Shown: positions 43,929 through 52,836, numbered from the stretch's first letter. The stretch: 64,000 bases of DNA from Schlesneria paludicola DSM 18645 (GCF_000255655.1 NZ_JH636435.1:1227683-1291682), one strand, 5' to 3'. A program made the numbers and translations. The notes: generated by a model from the letters alone, not told the origin.

Positions 43929-45197
43929 ATGTCTGCGAAGTCGTTTCGTTTGCTCCATGCTGCAAACCTTCAACTGGACTGCCCTCTCCGCGGAGCGGGC
44001 CTCCAAAACGACGAGATTCGCGACATTCTTGACGCGGCCACGCTGACCGCGTTTGAACGGATCGTCACGATCGCAATTGAAAAAGACGTCGATGGCGTCT
44101 TGATCACGGGCAACACATTCGACGCCAGCTTCGCCAGCCTCGCCGCAGAAGTCGCGATGCGCGAGGGGTTCTCACGACTCGCCGATCACAATATTCCCGT
44201 CTTTATCACTCCGGGCGAAATGGATCCGGACGCCGCGTGGCTTGATCTACCTCGATTGCCCGACAACGTCACGCTTTTCACCGATGTCACCGATCCACCG
44301 GTCGACCTGACGAGCCACGGTCACCTGCTCGCAACACTCTTCCCCGTAACGGCCACGACCTCGATCGAACCCGAGGAACTCGCGAACATTCTGGGCGGCC
44401 GTACCACGTCGAAAGGCAATCGCCCCTTCGTCGTCGGGATGCTGTTGTCAGGCTCGGCCGGCGGACCAAAGGATGCTCGCAAATCAAAGCAGAACCGCTT
44501 CGCCGCACTCGACTGGGTCGTTTGCCACGAGGGAACGAACGCCGATTCTCTGCCATTAACCGACGGACACGCTCATATGCAGTCCGCACCACAGGGACTC
44601 GATCGCTCGGAAACCGGAGCACGCGGCGTAACACTGTTGGAAGTGGATTCGGCACGAAAAACGAAACTGACGAAAATTCCCGTGGCACCGGTTCGCTGGG
44701 AAACAATCGTTCAGCCAATCGACCATGTCAAAGATCGCGAAGCACTGCTCGAACGGATGCTCGGCCAATTGGAGCGTTTGCCCAATTTCCACGGCGAACT
44801 GGTCCGGATCATCGACTGGAAACTTGACCGAACATCGGGCGAAGCCAACGGCTGGGAGTCGGACACCGCGGCAAAGGAGCTGGGAGAAGCACTCACAGAG
44901 CTCAGCGATCAACCCGATGGTCTGCGGTATGTGCATCGAGTGAGTGCGCTCGAGCCTGACTTGACGTTGATCGAGCCCGCCCACCGAGAAGTCCTCACCG
45001 AATATCTGCTGGCACTGGAACGTCGAGCCCCTTCAAAACAGGCCGATTTTGCGAAATGGATTGCCGAGGCACGTGTCGGTGATCTTGTGAATTCGGGACG
45101 TTGGGAACAATGGAGTGAATCGCTTCAGCCACAGCAGGTCACAGAACGTGCGCAACAACTCGGCTGGAAGTGGTTCGCAACGATCGGGAAGAAATAA
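43929..45197 (+). CDS. YhaO/SbcD-like metallophosphoesterase homologue lacking its metal ligands
   Basis: The ATG at 43929 follows AAGGGA. The 422-residue protein has the frame of a YhaO/SbcD/Mre11-type DNA exonuclease and is followed by a YhaN/SbcC-like ATPase, the usual pair. But the metal-binding motifs are all changed: HAADLH reads HAANLQ (residues 10-15), GDLFD reads GNTFD (61-65) and GNHD reads GEMD (96-99), and no GHxH motif is visible in the C-terminal half of the phosphoesterase domain. An active nuclease is therefore unlikely. It may be a structural or regulatory partner for the ATPase. The reading frame is intact, so it is not simply a decayed gene. Confidence 0.72.
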   Translation: MSAKSFRLLHAANLQLDCPLRGAGLQNDEIRDILDAATLTAFERIVTIAIEKDVDGVLITGNTFDASFASLAAEVAMREGFSRLADHNIPVFITPGEMDPDAAWLDLPRLPDNVTLFTDVTDPPVDLTSHGHLLATLFPVTATTSIEPEELANILGGRTTSKGNRPFVVGMLLSGSAGGPKDARKSKQNRFAALDWVVCHEGTNADSLPLTDGHAHMQSAPQGLDRSETGARGVTLLEVDSARKTKLTKIPVAPVRWETIVQPIDHVKDREALLERMLGQLERLPNFHGELVRIIDWKLDRTSGEANGWESDTAAKELGEALTELSDQPDGLRYVHRVSALEPDLTLIEPAHREVLTEYLLALERRAPSKQADFAKWIAEARVGDLVNSGRWEQWSESLQPQQVTERAQQLGWKWFATIGKK

Positions 45198-45296
45198 GTA
45201 ACGGCAACAAGGTTGATTCGGAGCACCGTGAACGACGGTGCCCGCGATCTATGCATCATCGACGAGCGGCGTTGTGCAGCAAGGAGGGACATCCCG

Positions 45297-48200
45297 ATGC
45301 GGATCACCGGGATTGAGATCGAACGATTCGGCGTCTGGCAAAACTACCGGCAACCACTGAACCGGGAGGGGTTGACGGTCTTTTACGGCCCGAACGAAGC
45401 CGGCAAGACGACCCTGCTCAGGTTTATCCGTGGCGTCCTGTACGGTTTCCCGCCCGACGATCAACTGCTTCCTAATAAGAAGAAGTCACGTCGAGAATCA
45501 CAGTCGGGCCTTCTGCGCGTCGAACATCGCGGCCGCGAGTTCGAGATTCGACGCTCTGGCTACGGCGAAGATCCGGGCGTCCTTTCCGTCAACGGCGTGC
45601 CCTCGGGCGAGTCGACGACGACTTTCATGGAAGAACTACTCGCCTCCACTGACGAAAAACTCTTCGAGTCCGTCTTCGCCGTCGGACTGCCCGAACTTCA
45701 ACAGTTTGCCACGCTGACTGCCGATCAAGTCGGTAACCATCTCTACGGCATGACTCTTGGTCCCCAGGGCCGCGTCTTGATGGAACTGCCCAACCGCGCG
45801 AATGGTGAACTGCACCACCTGCTTTCAAACAGCGGGCACGCGCTGATTCCCGCGTTGATGAAGCGACATGAAGAGCTGCTGCGTCAATCCGCGAGCGTCA
45901 CCCGACAGCGCGACCGCTACCGTGATCTGCTGCGGAAGAAAACGGAACTCGATGATCGGATCATCAAGCAACGTGCACGCCAGGGAGAACTGCAATCCAA
46001 CCTCCGCGGCTTCAGCCATCTCGAGAAAGTCCACCCTCCCTGGGCGCGCTGCCGCGAATTCCGACGTGAACTGAATACGCTGCCCGACTTCAGTGATTTC
46101 CCTTCGGACGGCGTGGCGCGCATCGAACGGCTTGAACGCGACATCGACTCGGCCACACAAGCCCGCGAGGTGCTGCTGTCGGAAATCTCGCACATTAACC
46201 ACCGATTGGCGTCGATTCGAATCGATCCCGAGATTCGCCGATTCTCGGGCGCCGTGCAGATCGTCGTCGAACAACGGGCGCTCACGAAGGATATCGAGCC
46301 GCGTGTTTACGAACTCGATCGCCAAGCCAATGCCGTGCAGCACGAATTGAACGACCACCTGGTCGCGCTGGGGCCGCAGTGGTCGCTGTCACGACTGGAC
46401 TCTGTGCAGGACTCACCCGAATCGCATGCACGATTCGTACAGGCGGCGCGGTCGTACCAAGCGGTGCATACCAAGACACGACGGATGCAACGCCGCTATC
46501 GCAAAGCGAACATCAAGATTCGCGACACCGAACTGTCATTGCGAACCGAGCTGCAGTCTCAAGGTGTTCCCGTCGAATCACTGAATGAATCGATCAAGAT
46601 CGCCCAAGAACGGCTTGGCCAATTGGTCGAACTGGGACGCTGGCACTCACGCGCATCACAGCTCGAACAACAAACTATCGGAATTGACGAACAACTCGAA
46701 CGACTCAACGATCGGAATGGAATTCCAGACTGGATCTTCGGAATTCTCGCTTGGTTCACCATCGCCGGATTTGGACTGTGCATCGCGGGGATCTATGCCG
46801 CCGTTTACACCGGATGGCTGGTCGGTTTGATCTTCATCCTGCTCTCGGTCTTTGCCGGCGGAACGGCTTGGGCGTTTCGAAACCACTTCGAACGCAACCT
46901 GCAGGAGCAGGTGGCACGCCTACGTGAACAACGACGAAATTTCGAATCCGACCGCTGGACGATCCTTTCACAAGTCCAGGCGTACATCGATCAGACCGGG
47001 ATGCGTGAATGGTGGGGCCAAAACTTGACCGCCGATGATCTCGCCAGTGGCGACTTGCTCGCCGAATCCGCGAGAAGGACGGCCAATCTGGAACGCGTGC
47101 AGCGAGAATTTGTGGATGTGCTGCAGATACGCCGACGCTTGAGTGCCTATCGAGGCCAGCTTCAACTGCAACAGCGGGAGCTTGGAAACGCACGCAAAAA
47201 CTGGTGCCAGATGCTCGCGCACCTCGGCTTTGACGAAACCGTCGATGTCGAAACGGCATTTGCACACTGGAAGCGCGTCATCGCGGCGCGCGACCGACGG
47301 CGAAAGCACCTGGCGCTGCTTGAACAGTCGCGCGACGTCCGCCTCTCCTTCGATCGGTTCCGCAACCAGGTCGAGAGCCTCGGACATCGAATGCACCGAC
47401 CAAAACTCAACTATCAAACTCCCTCGGAAGTCGTTGACCTGTGGGAACAGGAATTGCGTACCGCGCGCGAACTGCTGAACGAACGCAAACAGCTTCGCAA
47501 ACAGTCTGTACTGCACCGCCGCGAAGCCGCAGAATGGATGCGGAAAATGGATGGACTGCGCAAAGAACACCTGCACTTGCTGACTCTCGCCGGCGTCTCG
47601 CAGCGGTCGCAACTGGATCATCGTCTTGAGCTGATGGAACGTCGTAACCAGGTCGAATCGCTACTCGAATTGACCACCCGCGAACTGGAACAAATCGTCA
47701 GTTCACAGCCGGACATCTCGTTCGTCGAAGACGACCTGCTGCGTTACAACCCGAAAGACGCTGCCGGACTTGTGAAGCAATTCAATCGTGAACACGAAGA
47801 ACTCGAACATCTGCTCCAGCAAACATTCGAACAACTCGGCACGATCAAGCAGGAACTGAAGCAACTTGAGAACGATCGCCGTGGCACACGCGTCAGGCGC
47901 GAGCTCGCCAACGTTGAACACGACTTGAAGACGGCGTGGCACACCTGGTTCTCTGCATCGCTCGCGGAAGATGCCATCCAGGATGTCGCGGCCCAGTTCG
48001 AACAGGCAAACCAACCCGAAATGCTCGCCGCCGCCATTCCATTCTTGCAAAAACTCACGCTCGGCAAGTATCACCACCTCTGGACGCCGCTCGGCCGGAA
48101 ACAACTGTTCGTCGATGACAACAAGAACGATTCGCAGCCCGCCGAGCGCCTCAGCGGCGGAACGCGTGAGCAATTGTTTCTCTCGATCCGCCTGGCGATG

Positions 48201-48452
48201 GTCAAAGCGTTTGCCAAGAACAACGTCGATCTGCCAATGGTTCTAGACGACGTCACCGTGAACTTCGACGTCGATCGCTCGGACGCCGCCGTCGAAACAC
48301 TGCTCGACTTCACCAGCGACGGCCAGCAACTACTCGTTTTCACAAGCCATTTGCACTACGCACAATTGTTCGAGAAACGCGGTGTGAAACCGATCTACCT
48401 GCCATCGCGACACCCCTCAACCGGCGCCGTGGAAGAACGCCGCGCAGGTTAA
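45297..48452 (+). CDS. YhaN/SbcC-like AAA (SMC-type) ATPase with internal membrane helices
   Basis: The ATG at 45297 has AAGGAGGGAC upstream; the frame extends further but that is not supported. The 1051-residue protein has the N-terminal half-site MRITGIEIERFGVWQNYRQP with Walker A GPNEAGKTTLL near residue 35, long coiled coils, a hydrophobic pair of helices in the middle (about residues 480-525, WIFGILAWFTIAGFGLCIAG), and the C-terminal half with the ABC signature LSGGTREQLFLS and Walker B LPMVLDDVTVNFD. This is the SMC-type layout of YhaN/SbcC ATPases that work with the nuclease encoded next to them; here the nuclease homologue appears inactive, so a DNA-tethering role is possible. Confidence 0.85.
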   Translation: MRITGIEIERFGVWQNYRQPLNREGLTVFYGPNEAGKTTLLRFIRGVLYGFPPDDQLLPNKKKSRRESQSGLLRVEHRGREFEIRRSGYGEDPGVLSVNGVPSGESTTTFMEELLASTDEKLFESVFAVGLPELQQFATLTADQVGNHLYGMTLGPQGRVLMELPNRANGELHHLLSNSGHALIPALMKRHEELLRQSASVTRQRDRYRDLLRKKTELDDRIIKQRARQGELQSNLRGFSHLEKVHPPWARCREFRRELNTLPDFSDFPSDGVARIERLERDIDSATQAREVLLSEISHINHRLASIRIDPEIRRFSGAVQIVVEQRALTKDIEPRVYELDRQANAVQHELNDHLVALGPQWSLSRLDSVQDSPESHARFVQAARSYQAVHTKTRRMQRRYRKANIKIRDTELSLRTELQSQGVPVESLNESIKIAQERLGQLVELGRWHSRASQLEQQTIGIDEQLERLNDRNGIPDWIFGILAWFTIAGFGLCIAGIYAAVYTGWLVGLIFILLSVFAGGTAWAFRNHFERNLQEQVARLREQRRNFESDRWTILSQVQAYIDQTGMREWWGQNLTADDLASGDLLAESARRTANLERVQREFVDVLQIRRRLSAYRGQLQLQQRELGNARKNWCQMLAHLGFDETVDVETAFAHWKRVIAARDRRRKHLALLEQSRDVRLSFDRFRNQVESLGHRMHRPKLNYQTPSEVVDLWEQELRTARELLNERKQLRKQSVLHRREAAEWMRKMDGLRKEHLHLLTLAGVSQRSQLDHRLELMERRNQVESLLELTTRELEQIVSSQPDISFVEDDLLRYNPKDAAGLVKQFNREHEELEHLLQQTFEQLGTIKQELKQLENDRRGTRVRRELANVEHDLKTAWHTWFSASLAEDAIQDVAAQFEQANQPEMLAAAIPFLQKLTLGKYHHLWTPLGRKQLFVDDNKNDSQPAERLSGGTREQLFLSIRLAMVKAFAKNNVDLPMVLDDVTVNFDVDRSDAAVETLLDFTSDGQQLLVFTSHLHYAQLFEKRGVKPIYLPSRHPSTGAVEERRAG

Positions 48453-48470
48453 GAAGATTGTCGATTCAAC

Positions 48471-48503
48471 TTGAACAAGAGGGAACCCTCTTTCCGCGTT
48501 CAA
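48471..48503 (+). terminator. Nested hairpin terminator after the YhaN-like gene
   Basis: AAGAGGG pairs with CCCTCTT (48477-48492, AA loop), enclosed by TTGAAC (48471-48476) and GTTCAA (48498-48503), 20 bp after the stop codon. Confidence 0.55.
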
Positions 48504-48539
48504 AAAAAACTCGCGCAAGACGGAGTCGAAAATTTACTC

Positions 48540-48566
48540 GTTACCAAGCTCCTGCTTGGTGACGCC
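48540..48566. repeat. Palindromic repeat (empty form of the site interrupted at 50831)
   Basis: Contains TACCAAGC-TCCT-GCTTGGTGA, a nearly perfect palindrome continuing into CGCC. The same unit, split by an inserted element, occurs at 50831-50959. Confidence 0.6.
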
Positions 48567-48779
48567 TCTTTGCGATCTCATTCGATGACGCGCTGGAAAG
48601 TGGCGGGGGCTCCTCGCACACTCTCTCGATGACGAGGAAAAGTGAGGAGAACAAATCGGCTGAAGTCGACATAGCGTCGGCTCGCCAACGACTCGATGAA
48701 GCCCGCTCTACCGTCCAACATCAAAGCCATCACCGCGGTGACATGAGCCTATGTTGCATCCACAACGGCATCGCGGAAA

Positions 48780-48813
48780 CGAAACAAGGCGGGATCGCTC
48801 CCGCCTTGTTTCG
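48780..48813. terminator. Strong hairpin downstream of the 32-aa basic protein gene
   Basis: A 15-bp perfect stem (CGAAACAAGGCGGGA at 48780-48794 with its complement at 48799-48813) with a TCGC loop. Placed 100 bp beyond the 3' end of the leftward small gene at 48913-49011, it probably ends that transcript. Confidence 0.6.
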
Positions 48814-48912
48814 TGATTTGCATGTCCGACAATTTCGATAACACCGAGCGCAGATTCACAGGGGAATGTTTGAATCAACCCGTGACTCAGCTTTTGCCCA
48901 GCTCACGTCGAA

Positions 48913-49011
48913 TCAGACGCCCAACTTGCGTCGACGAGCCTTGCGAGCCTTCGAGCTGGCAGGACGGGTACCGTGGTTGGCCTTGTTCACTTTGCGGGTA
49001 TTCTTCGCCAT
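48913..49011 (-). CDS. Tiny basic protein (32 aa), possible ribosome-associated or nucleic-acid-binding
   Basis: Reading the reverse strand from ATG 49011 gives a 32-residue, very basic protein that opens MAKNTRKVNKANHGTRPASS, followed by KARKARRRKLGV and TGA. GAGAGG lies 9 nt upstream of the ATG, a good ribosome-binding site. Composition (Lys/Arg/Asn/His, no acidic residues) fits an RNA-binding peptide of the kind found among ribosomal proteins. I recall similar small basic proteins in planctomycetes but cannot name the family. A perfect palindrome just upstream of the ribosome-binding site may regulate translation. Confidence 0.7.
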   Translation of the reverse strand: MAKNTRKVNKANHGTRPASSKARKARRRKLGV

Positions 49012-49023
49012 AACTTAAAACCT

Positions 49024-49039
49024 CTCTTAAATTTAAGAG
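49024..49039. promoter_or_regulatory. Perfect 16-bp palindrome next to the ribosome-binding site of the tiny basic gene
   Basis: CTCTTAAATTTAAGAG, immediately upstream of and overlapping the start of the GAGAGG ribosome-binding sequence on the reverse strand. It could be an operator or an mRNA element modulating translation; no proof. Confidence 0.4.
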
Positions 49040-49230
49040 CGACAGTCATTGTCGCATCAATTCTCGCGATCGATTGAGCCGGGAAATAGTGAAGGTCCCG
49101 GGCCCCGTAGAATAGCAGTCGGTCGTGGCGATGCAAAGCGTAAGCCAGCATTTCACAAAGTTTTTGCGGTAACGCTCGAATCGAGACTCAAGTCACCACG
49201 AACGGCGTGATCCGCCGACCAAGCCGCAGA

Positions 49231-49335
49231 TCAGCTCAGCCACCACCATGCGAACAGGCACAGTACCGGAAACAGTACAAAGACAATCAGAAATCCGATC
49301 AGATTCGATTTCCAATTATCAGGCCACCGAGCCAT
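49231..49335 (-). CDS. Tiny single-helix membrane protein (34 aa)
   Basis: Reverse-strand ATG 49335 opens a 34-residue protein (MARWPDNWKSN, then a hydrophobic helix LIGFLIVFVLFPVLCLFAWW, ending in WLS and TGA). GAAGGG is 6 nt upstream of the ATG. The helix spans most of the protein, with the basic/polar end at the N-terminus. It lies between the tiny basic gene and the DUF6268-like gene, all leftward. Small membrane proteins of this kind often modulate larger membrane complexes; its partner is unknown. No homologue was recognised. Confidence 0.55.
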   Translation of the reverse strand: MARWPDNWKSNLIGFLIVFVLFPVLCLFAWWWLS

Positions 49336-49402
49336 CACGTGCCCTTCATCTCAGCTTGATTCCACCCCGGCGGGGTCACAGGAACTTGGGAGAGAAGTCC
49401 TG

Positions 49403-49422
49403 GGACAGAGTGGCTGTGCCAC
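49403..49422. repeat. 20-bp dispersed repeat, copy 2
   Basis: The reverse complement of this 20-bp run is identical to 42093-42112. It ends in the stop codon (49422-49424) of the leftward DUF6268-like gene. Confidence 0.55.
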
Positions 49423-50540
49423 TAGAACCGCACGCCGGCGCGAATCATGATACCGTCACCGAGATTAAAATCAGGCTGCGACCGCAAATACTGAACTTCG
49501 CGACCGAAGACGTAACCGACTTCGACGTATTTGTCATACCACACATGGTCACTTCGCAACCCCAGCGCAACACGCCAGTCACTCATTTGAACCTGCTCGC
49601 GGCCACTCACACCTGGCACCCCGATTTGATACGACTCGACATGATATTCGCCAGTCGCATAAAGCCAGTGCGCCGCATTCCCAAAATTGCCCAGGAAATA
49701 GCTTGCACGTGACTTGGGAAACAGCAAACGTAACTCAAGTCGATCCGTTGGATTCCAGACCACCCCGGCATTGGGGATGATGATGTTGTCGACGCGATCC
49801 CAGTATTGAACCCCCAAAACCAGCATCAACTGACGTGACACTTGATAAAAGGCCGTGATATTACCGTCCAAGTTAAACGCTTCCCGACCAATGCTTTCCT
49901 GGAAGTCAGAGTTGATCGACGGATTAAAATCGGCCTGCAGACTCCACGCTCCGAATTGGGGGGACGACAGCATAAAGTCCCAACCCGCACGGTAGACCGA
50001 ACCAGGCAGGCTCGGAGTATTGGGGCCATCCCACAGGCGGACACCGCCCTGAGCCGTGTTGGTAAAGACCCAATCGGGCCCCAACATCGAAACATGCCGC
50101 AGCGCCCCGTCATACTCTTGGACAGACAAATGGCCACTGCCGGGCGACTTGGCCGTCGACGGCAGAATGACAGTCATGTCAAAAAACGGCGTGAAGCCCA
50201 GACGCTGTGGCTGGGGCCCGTTGATCCCCGAAACAATGGGGGAAGGATTCTCGTTGAGATACGGCATGACAGGGTCCACACCGGTTTGGAATGGATCATA
50301 TCCACCCGGCGCGTTCATTGGCGGCGTCTGGTAAGTGCCGGGTGTCTGCCCGCGAATGATCCGTGTATCCGCCGTCGACGCCGCCAACCAACGCGGCCGT
50401 TCGACCAACGGAACGACGGGAATGTCAGATTCATTTTGAAAAACGGCAGAAACAGCCAGACGCGGCTCTGGGCGAACCTCGTCGCTTTCTGGCAGGCCGC
50501 TGATCATCAGCGCGAACACGCTCAGAAGTACATTAGACAC
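49422..50540 (-). CDS. Exported DUF6268-like outer-membrane beta-barrel protein
   Basis: A 372-residue protein that appears to start at GTG 50540 (GAGG upstream). It begins with a short hydrophobic signal-like stretch (VLLSVFALMISG), then a Pro/Asn-rich segment. From about residue 120 it has repeated amphipathic beta strands (GFTPFFDMTVILP, LMLVLGVQYWDRVDN, YVEVGYVFGREVQYL, GIMIRAGVRF) ending in Phe, as in an outer-membrane barrel. This matches the planctomycete DUF6268 type as I recall it. It is a second such barrel in the window besides the one at 1408-2943. No transport substrate can be assigned. Neighbouring small genes are on the same strand. Confidence 0.65.
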   Translation of the reverse strand: MSNVLLSVFALMISGLPESDEVRPEPRLAVSAVFQNESDIPVVPLVERPRWLAASTADTRIIRGQTPGTYQTPPMNAPGGYDPFQTGVDPVMPYLNENPSPIVSGINGPQPQRLGFTPFFDMTVILPSTAKSPGSGHLSVQEYDGALRHVSMLGPDWVFTNTAQGGVRLWDGPNTPSLPGSVYRAGWDFMLSSPQFGAWSLQADFNPSINSDFQESIGREAFNLDGNITAFYQVSRQLMLVLGVQYWDRVDNIIIPNAGVVWNPTDRLELRLLFPKSRASYFLGNFGNAAHWLYATGEYHVESYQIGVPGVSGREQVQMSDWRVALGLRSDHVWYDKYVEVGYVFGREVQYLRSQPDFNLGDGIMIRAGVRF

Positions 50541-50830
50541 CGGAGTTGCCTCATTACCGATAGGAAAAAGCCGCGAACGCGACTGCGAGATCGAGGCGTC
50601 TTTTTTCAGAAAAGGAAGATCGCGTCAACACCAACTCCGGCAAAAAGTGCCACTAAGACGTTAGCGACATACCCTCTCGCAGCACGACAATCGCAGAATT
50701 CGAAGCAATCACGAAATTTTTATCCAATTCTGGCGCAAATTTTTCACTTCCATTTCCTCAAGGCCCTCATTCGCCCCCATTCCCAAGCTCCCGCCTTTGA
50801 AATAACGCCGTTTGTGGTTTGGATTTCCTC

Positions 50831-50959
50831 GGTACCAAGCTCCCCAGCCTGATGAAGTAGGGGGGACTGGCACCGGCCAGATTAAAAACCGACATGACAT
50901 CTTGAGCGCCAAAGTGCCTGCCCCCCTCACTTCAACAGGCTGTCCCGCTTGGTAACGCC
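50831..50959. repeat. Palindromic repeat interrupted by the inserted element
   Basis: The left half GGTACCAAGCTCCC (50831-50844) and the right half TCCCGCTTGGTAACGCC (50943-50959) together rebuild the palindrome seen intact at 48540-48566. The interrupting sequence is the element at 50845-50942. Confidence 0.7.
50845..50942. mobile_element. 98-bp inverted-repeat (MITE-like) element with 4-bp target duplication
   Basis: The ends CAGCCTGATGAAGT and (reverse strand) CAGCCTGTTGAAGT are terminal inverted repeats. TCCC flanks both sides (50841-50844 and 50943-50946); removing the element plus one TCCC restores a perfect copy of the 48540 palindrome. It encodes no protein, so it must depend on a transposase elsewhere. 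I do not recognise the parent family. Confidence 0.82.
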
Positions 50960-51242
50960 TCGCCGGATCCATTGCGCGCCGAGAAATCTCAAGTCACCTT
51001 GCTGGTCAGCAGAATCAACGCACGAATTCCCAATGCGGGGGTTCAGGAACGACCGAAGCAGGAACACGGATACCGAAGTCCTACGCACCAATCGCCACAA
51101 TCCACGTGTACGCGAACAATGATTGCGGATAGTCCGATTCCAATTTTTGTGGATATCAGAAGAATGCACGCATCATCAGATCCCTGATGGTCACCCGAAC
51201 TCGGCGAGATGTTCAAAAAGACTGGAAGCAGAGAGGACCGAT

Positions 51243-52811
51243 GTGAAGAGTTGCGGCTCCATTGCCAGAACAACATGCGTGCTTCTTTTGGTGTTCAGTT
51301 CCGAATCGCGATGGAGCGTCTCTGCGGACGACGCCTCATCACTTCGACGCGGCCTGTCGATGATCAATCGCGGCGACCTGAAGCGACACGTCTCGACGTT
51401 GGCCAGCGACGCACTTGAAGGCCGTGAAGCCGGCTCACGCGGTGGCCACGCAGCACTGGCGTACTTACGATCCGAACTCAAAGCAATTCGCGGACAATCT
51501 AAGCTACCGATCGAGCAAGTTCAGGAATTCGGACGTGAATACCACAACCTCTTAGTGCTTCTTCCAGGGTCCGACGAGCGTCTAAAACGCGAGGTCATCG
51601 TCATCGGCGCGCACTATGATCACGTCGGGTATGGCAATGCGACCAACAGCCAGGGGCCGATCGGTCAAATCCACAATGGCGCCGATGACAATGCGAGCGG
51701 CACCTCGGCCCTGCTGCAACTGATTAAGGCGTTCTCATCACTCGATACGACTCCCGCGCGATCAATTTTGTTTGCATTCTGGGATGGCGAAGAGGCAGGT
51801 TTGCTGGGATCGAAACACTGGGTCGCACACCCGACGGTCCCACTTCAGGACGTCCGATTCGCCTTCAACATTGACATGCTGGGACGTCTGCGCGAAGGAA
51901 AAATCGTCACTGCAGGCTGGAGATCCGCCCCGGGACTACGCGCCTTGCTGGCATCACACAATGTCACCAACGAGCTATTTCTCGCTTACCAGCCACGCGT
52001 GATTGCCGACAGCGATCACTATCCGTTCTACAGCGCGGGAATTCCGATTGTTCACCTTGATACAGATAAGCACCACGATTACCACCGCCCCAGCGACGAC
52101 CCTGAAAAGATCAATCTGGAAGGACTGCAGCACCTCACCGAGTTTGTGTATCGCGTCGTACTCGACGCCGCCAGTCGACCCGAATTTCCGAAGTTCCGTA
52201 CCGAGGCCCCGGGCGAGTCGCCACCCAAATGGATGACGCCGGTCGCGTTGGTCAATCCACCGGTGCGATTGGGCGTCAACTGGAACACCCAACAGGCGAA
52301 ACAGGACATCGTCGAGATTTCTCAGATCAGCCCTGATTCTGCTGCGGCGCAGGCGGGTTTACGAATTGGCGATCGAGTCATCAGGCTGGGCCCCTGGAAA
52401 CGCGGAACCTTCGAACAATTCAAAACCGCGATTCAAGTGGTTCGCAACCCGGTGGCCATCGTCGTCGAGCGACCAGGCGTGCGTGAACCGATCGAATTGA
52501 CGGCAACGCTGTCGGGTTCGCCCGTGCGCCTGGGTGCGGGCTGGATCGACGATCCGGCATTGCCTGGCTGCGTGGTGGTCACACACGTGGTTTCCGACTC
52601 CCCGGCAGACCGAGCGGGAGTCGCGTCGGGCGACGTGATCATGGAACTCGGCGGGCAACCACTCGCATCATCGGAAGAACTACGTGGCCGGGTCCTTAAC
52701 GAGCCTGGTCCCTATGCCATCCGCGTCGAACGGAATGGTCGAATCCGTGAGGTCACAATCGATCCACTGGATTACACGATCGCAGACGGTCCATCACTGG
52801 AACCCAAGTGA
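51243..52811 (+). CDS. Secreted M28-family aminopeptidase with two PDZ domains
   Basis: The start is taken as GTG 51243, preceded by GAGAGGACCGAT, giving 522 residues with a signal peptide at the N-terminus (MKSCGSIARTTCVLLLVFSS). The catalytic M28 domain carries the zinc ligands in order: GAHYDHVG (about residue 121), NGADDNASG (143), WDGEEAGLLGS (180), FNIDMLGR (208), YHRPSDD (280). Two PDZ domains follow at about 340-415 (DSAAAQAGLRIGDRVIRLGP) and 425-515 (SPADRAGVASGDVIMELGGQ). Such peptidases cut amino acids or short peptides outside the cytoplasm. The longer frame from 51123 is rejected. Confidence 0.88.
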   Translation: MKSCGSIARTTCVLLLVFSSESRWSVSADDASSLRRGLSMINRGDLKRHVSTLASDALEGREAGSRGGHAALAYLRSELKAIRGQSKLPIEQVQEFGREYHNLLVLLPGSDERLKREVIVIGAHYDHVGYGNATNSQGPIGQIHNGADDNASGTSALLQLIKAFSSLDTTPARSILFAFWDGEEAGLLGSKHWVAHPTVPLQDVRFAFNIDMLGRLREGKIVTAGWRSAPGLRALLASHNVTNELFLAYQPRVIADSDHYPFYSAGIPIVHLDTDKHHDYHRPSDDPEKINLEGLQHLTEFVYRVVLDAASRPEFPKFRTEAPGESPPKWMTPVALVNPPVRLGVNWNTQQAKQDIVEISQISPDSAAAQAGLRIGDRVIRLGPWKRGTFEQFKTAIQVVRNPVAIVVERPGVREPIELTATLSGSPVRLGAGWIDDPALPGCVVVTHVVSDSPADRAGVASGDVIMELGGQPLASSEELRGRVLNEPGPYAIRVERNGRIREVTIDPLDYTIADGPSLEPK

Positions 52812-52836
52812 TCCACGTCGCAGCCAATCGAGCCTG

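Larger units (their letters stand above)
48453..48912. other. Intergenic region after the YhaN-like gene
   Basis: It contains a terminator hairpin (48471-48503), a palindromic repeat (48540-48566) and a second strong hairpin (48780-48813). A 70-codon open frame (48629-48841) runs through the hairpin and is not considered a gene. Confidence 0.5.
50541..51242. other. Intergenic region with nested repeats
   Basis: The 700-bp gap between the DUF6268-like gene and the M28 peptidase gene contains a palindromic repeat split by an inserted 98-bp element (50831-50959). Short open frames on both strands are not credible genes. The remaining sequence presumably carries the divergent promoters. Confidence 0.5.

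Noticed and set aside
48629..48841. 70-codon open frame downstream of the YhaN-like gene
   Set aside because: Runs through the strong hairpin at 48780-48813 and has no good start region.
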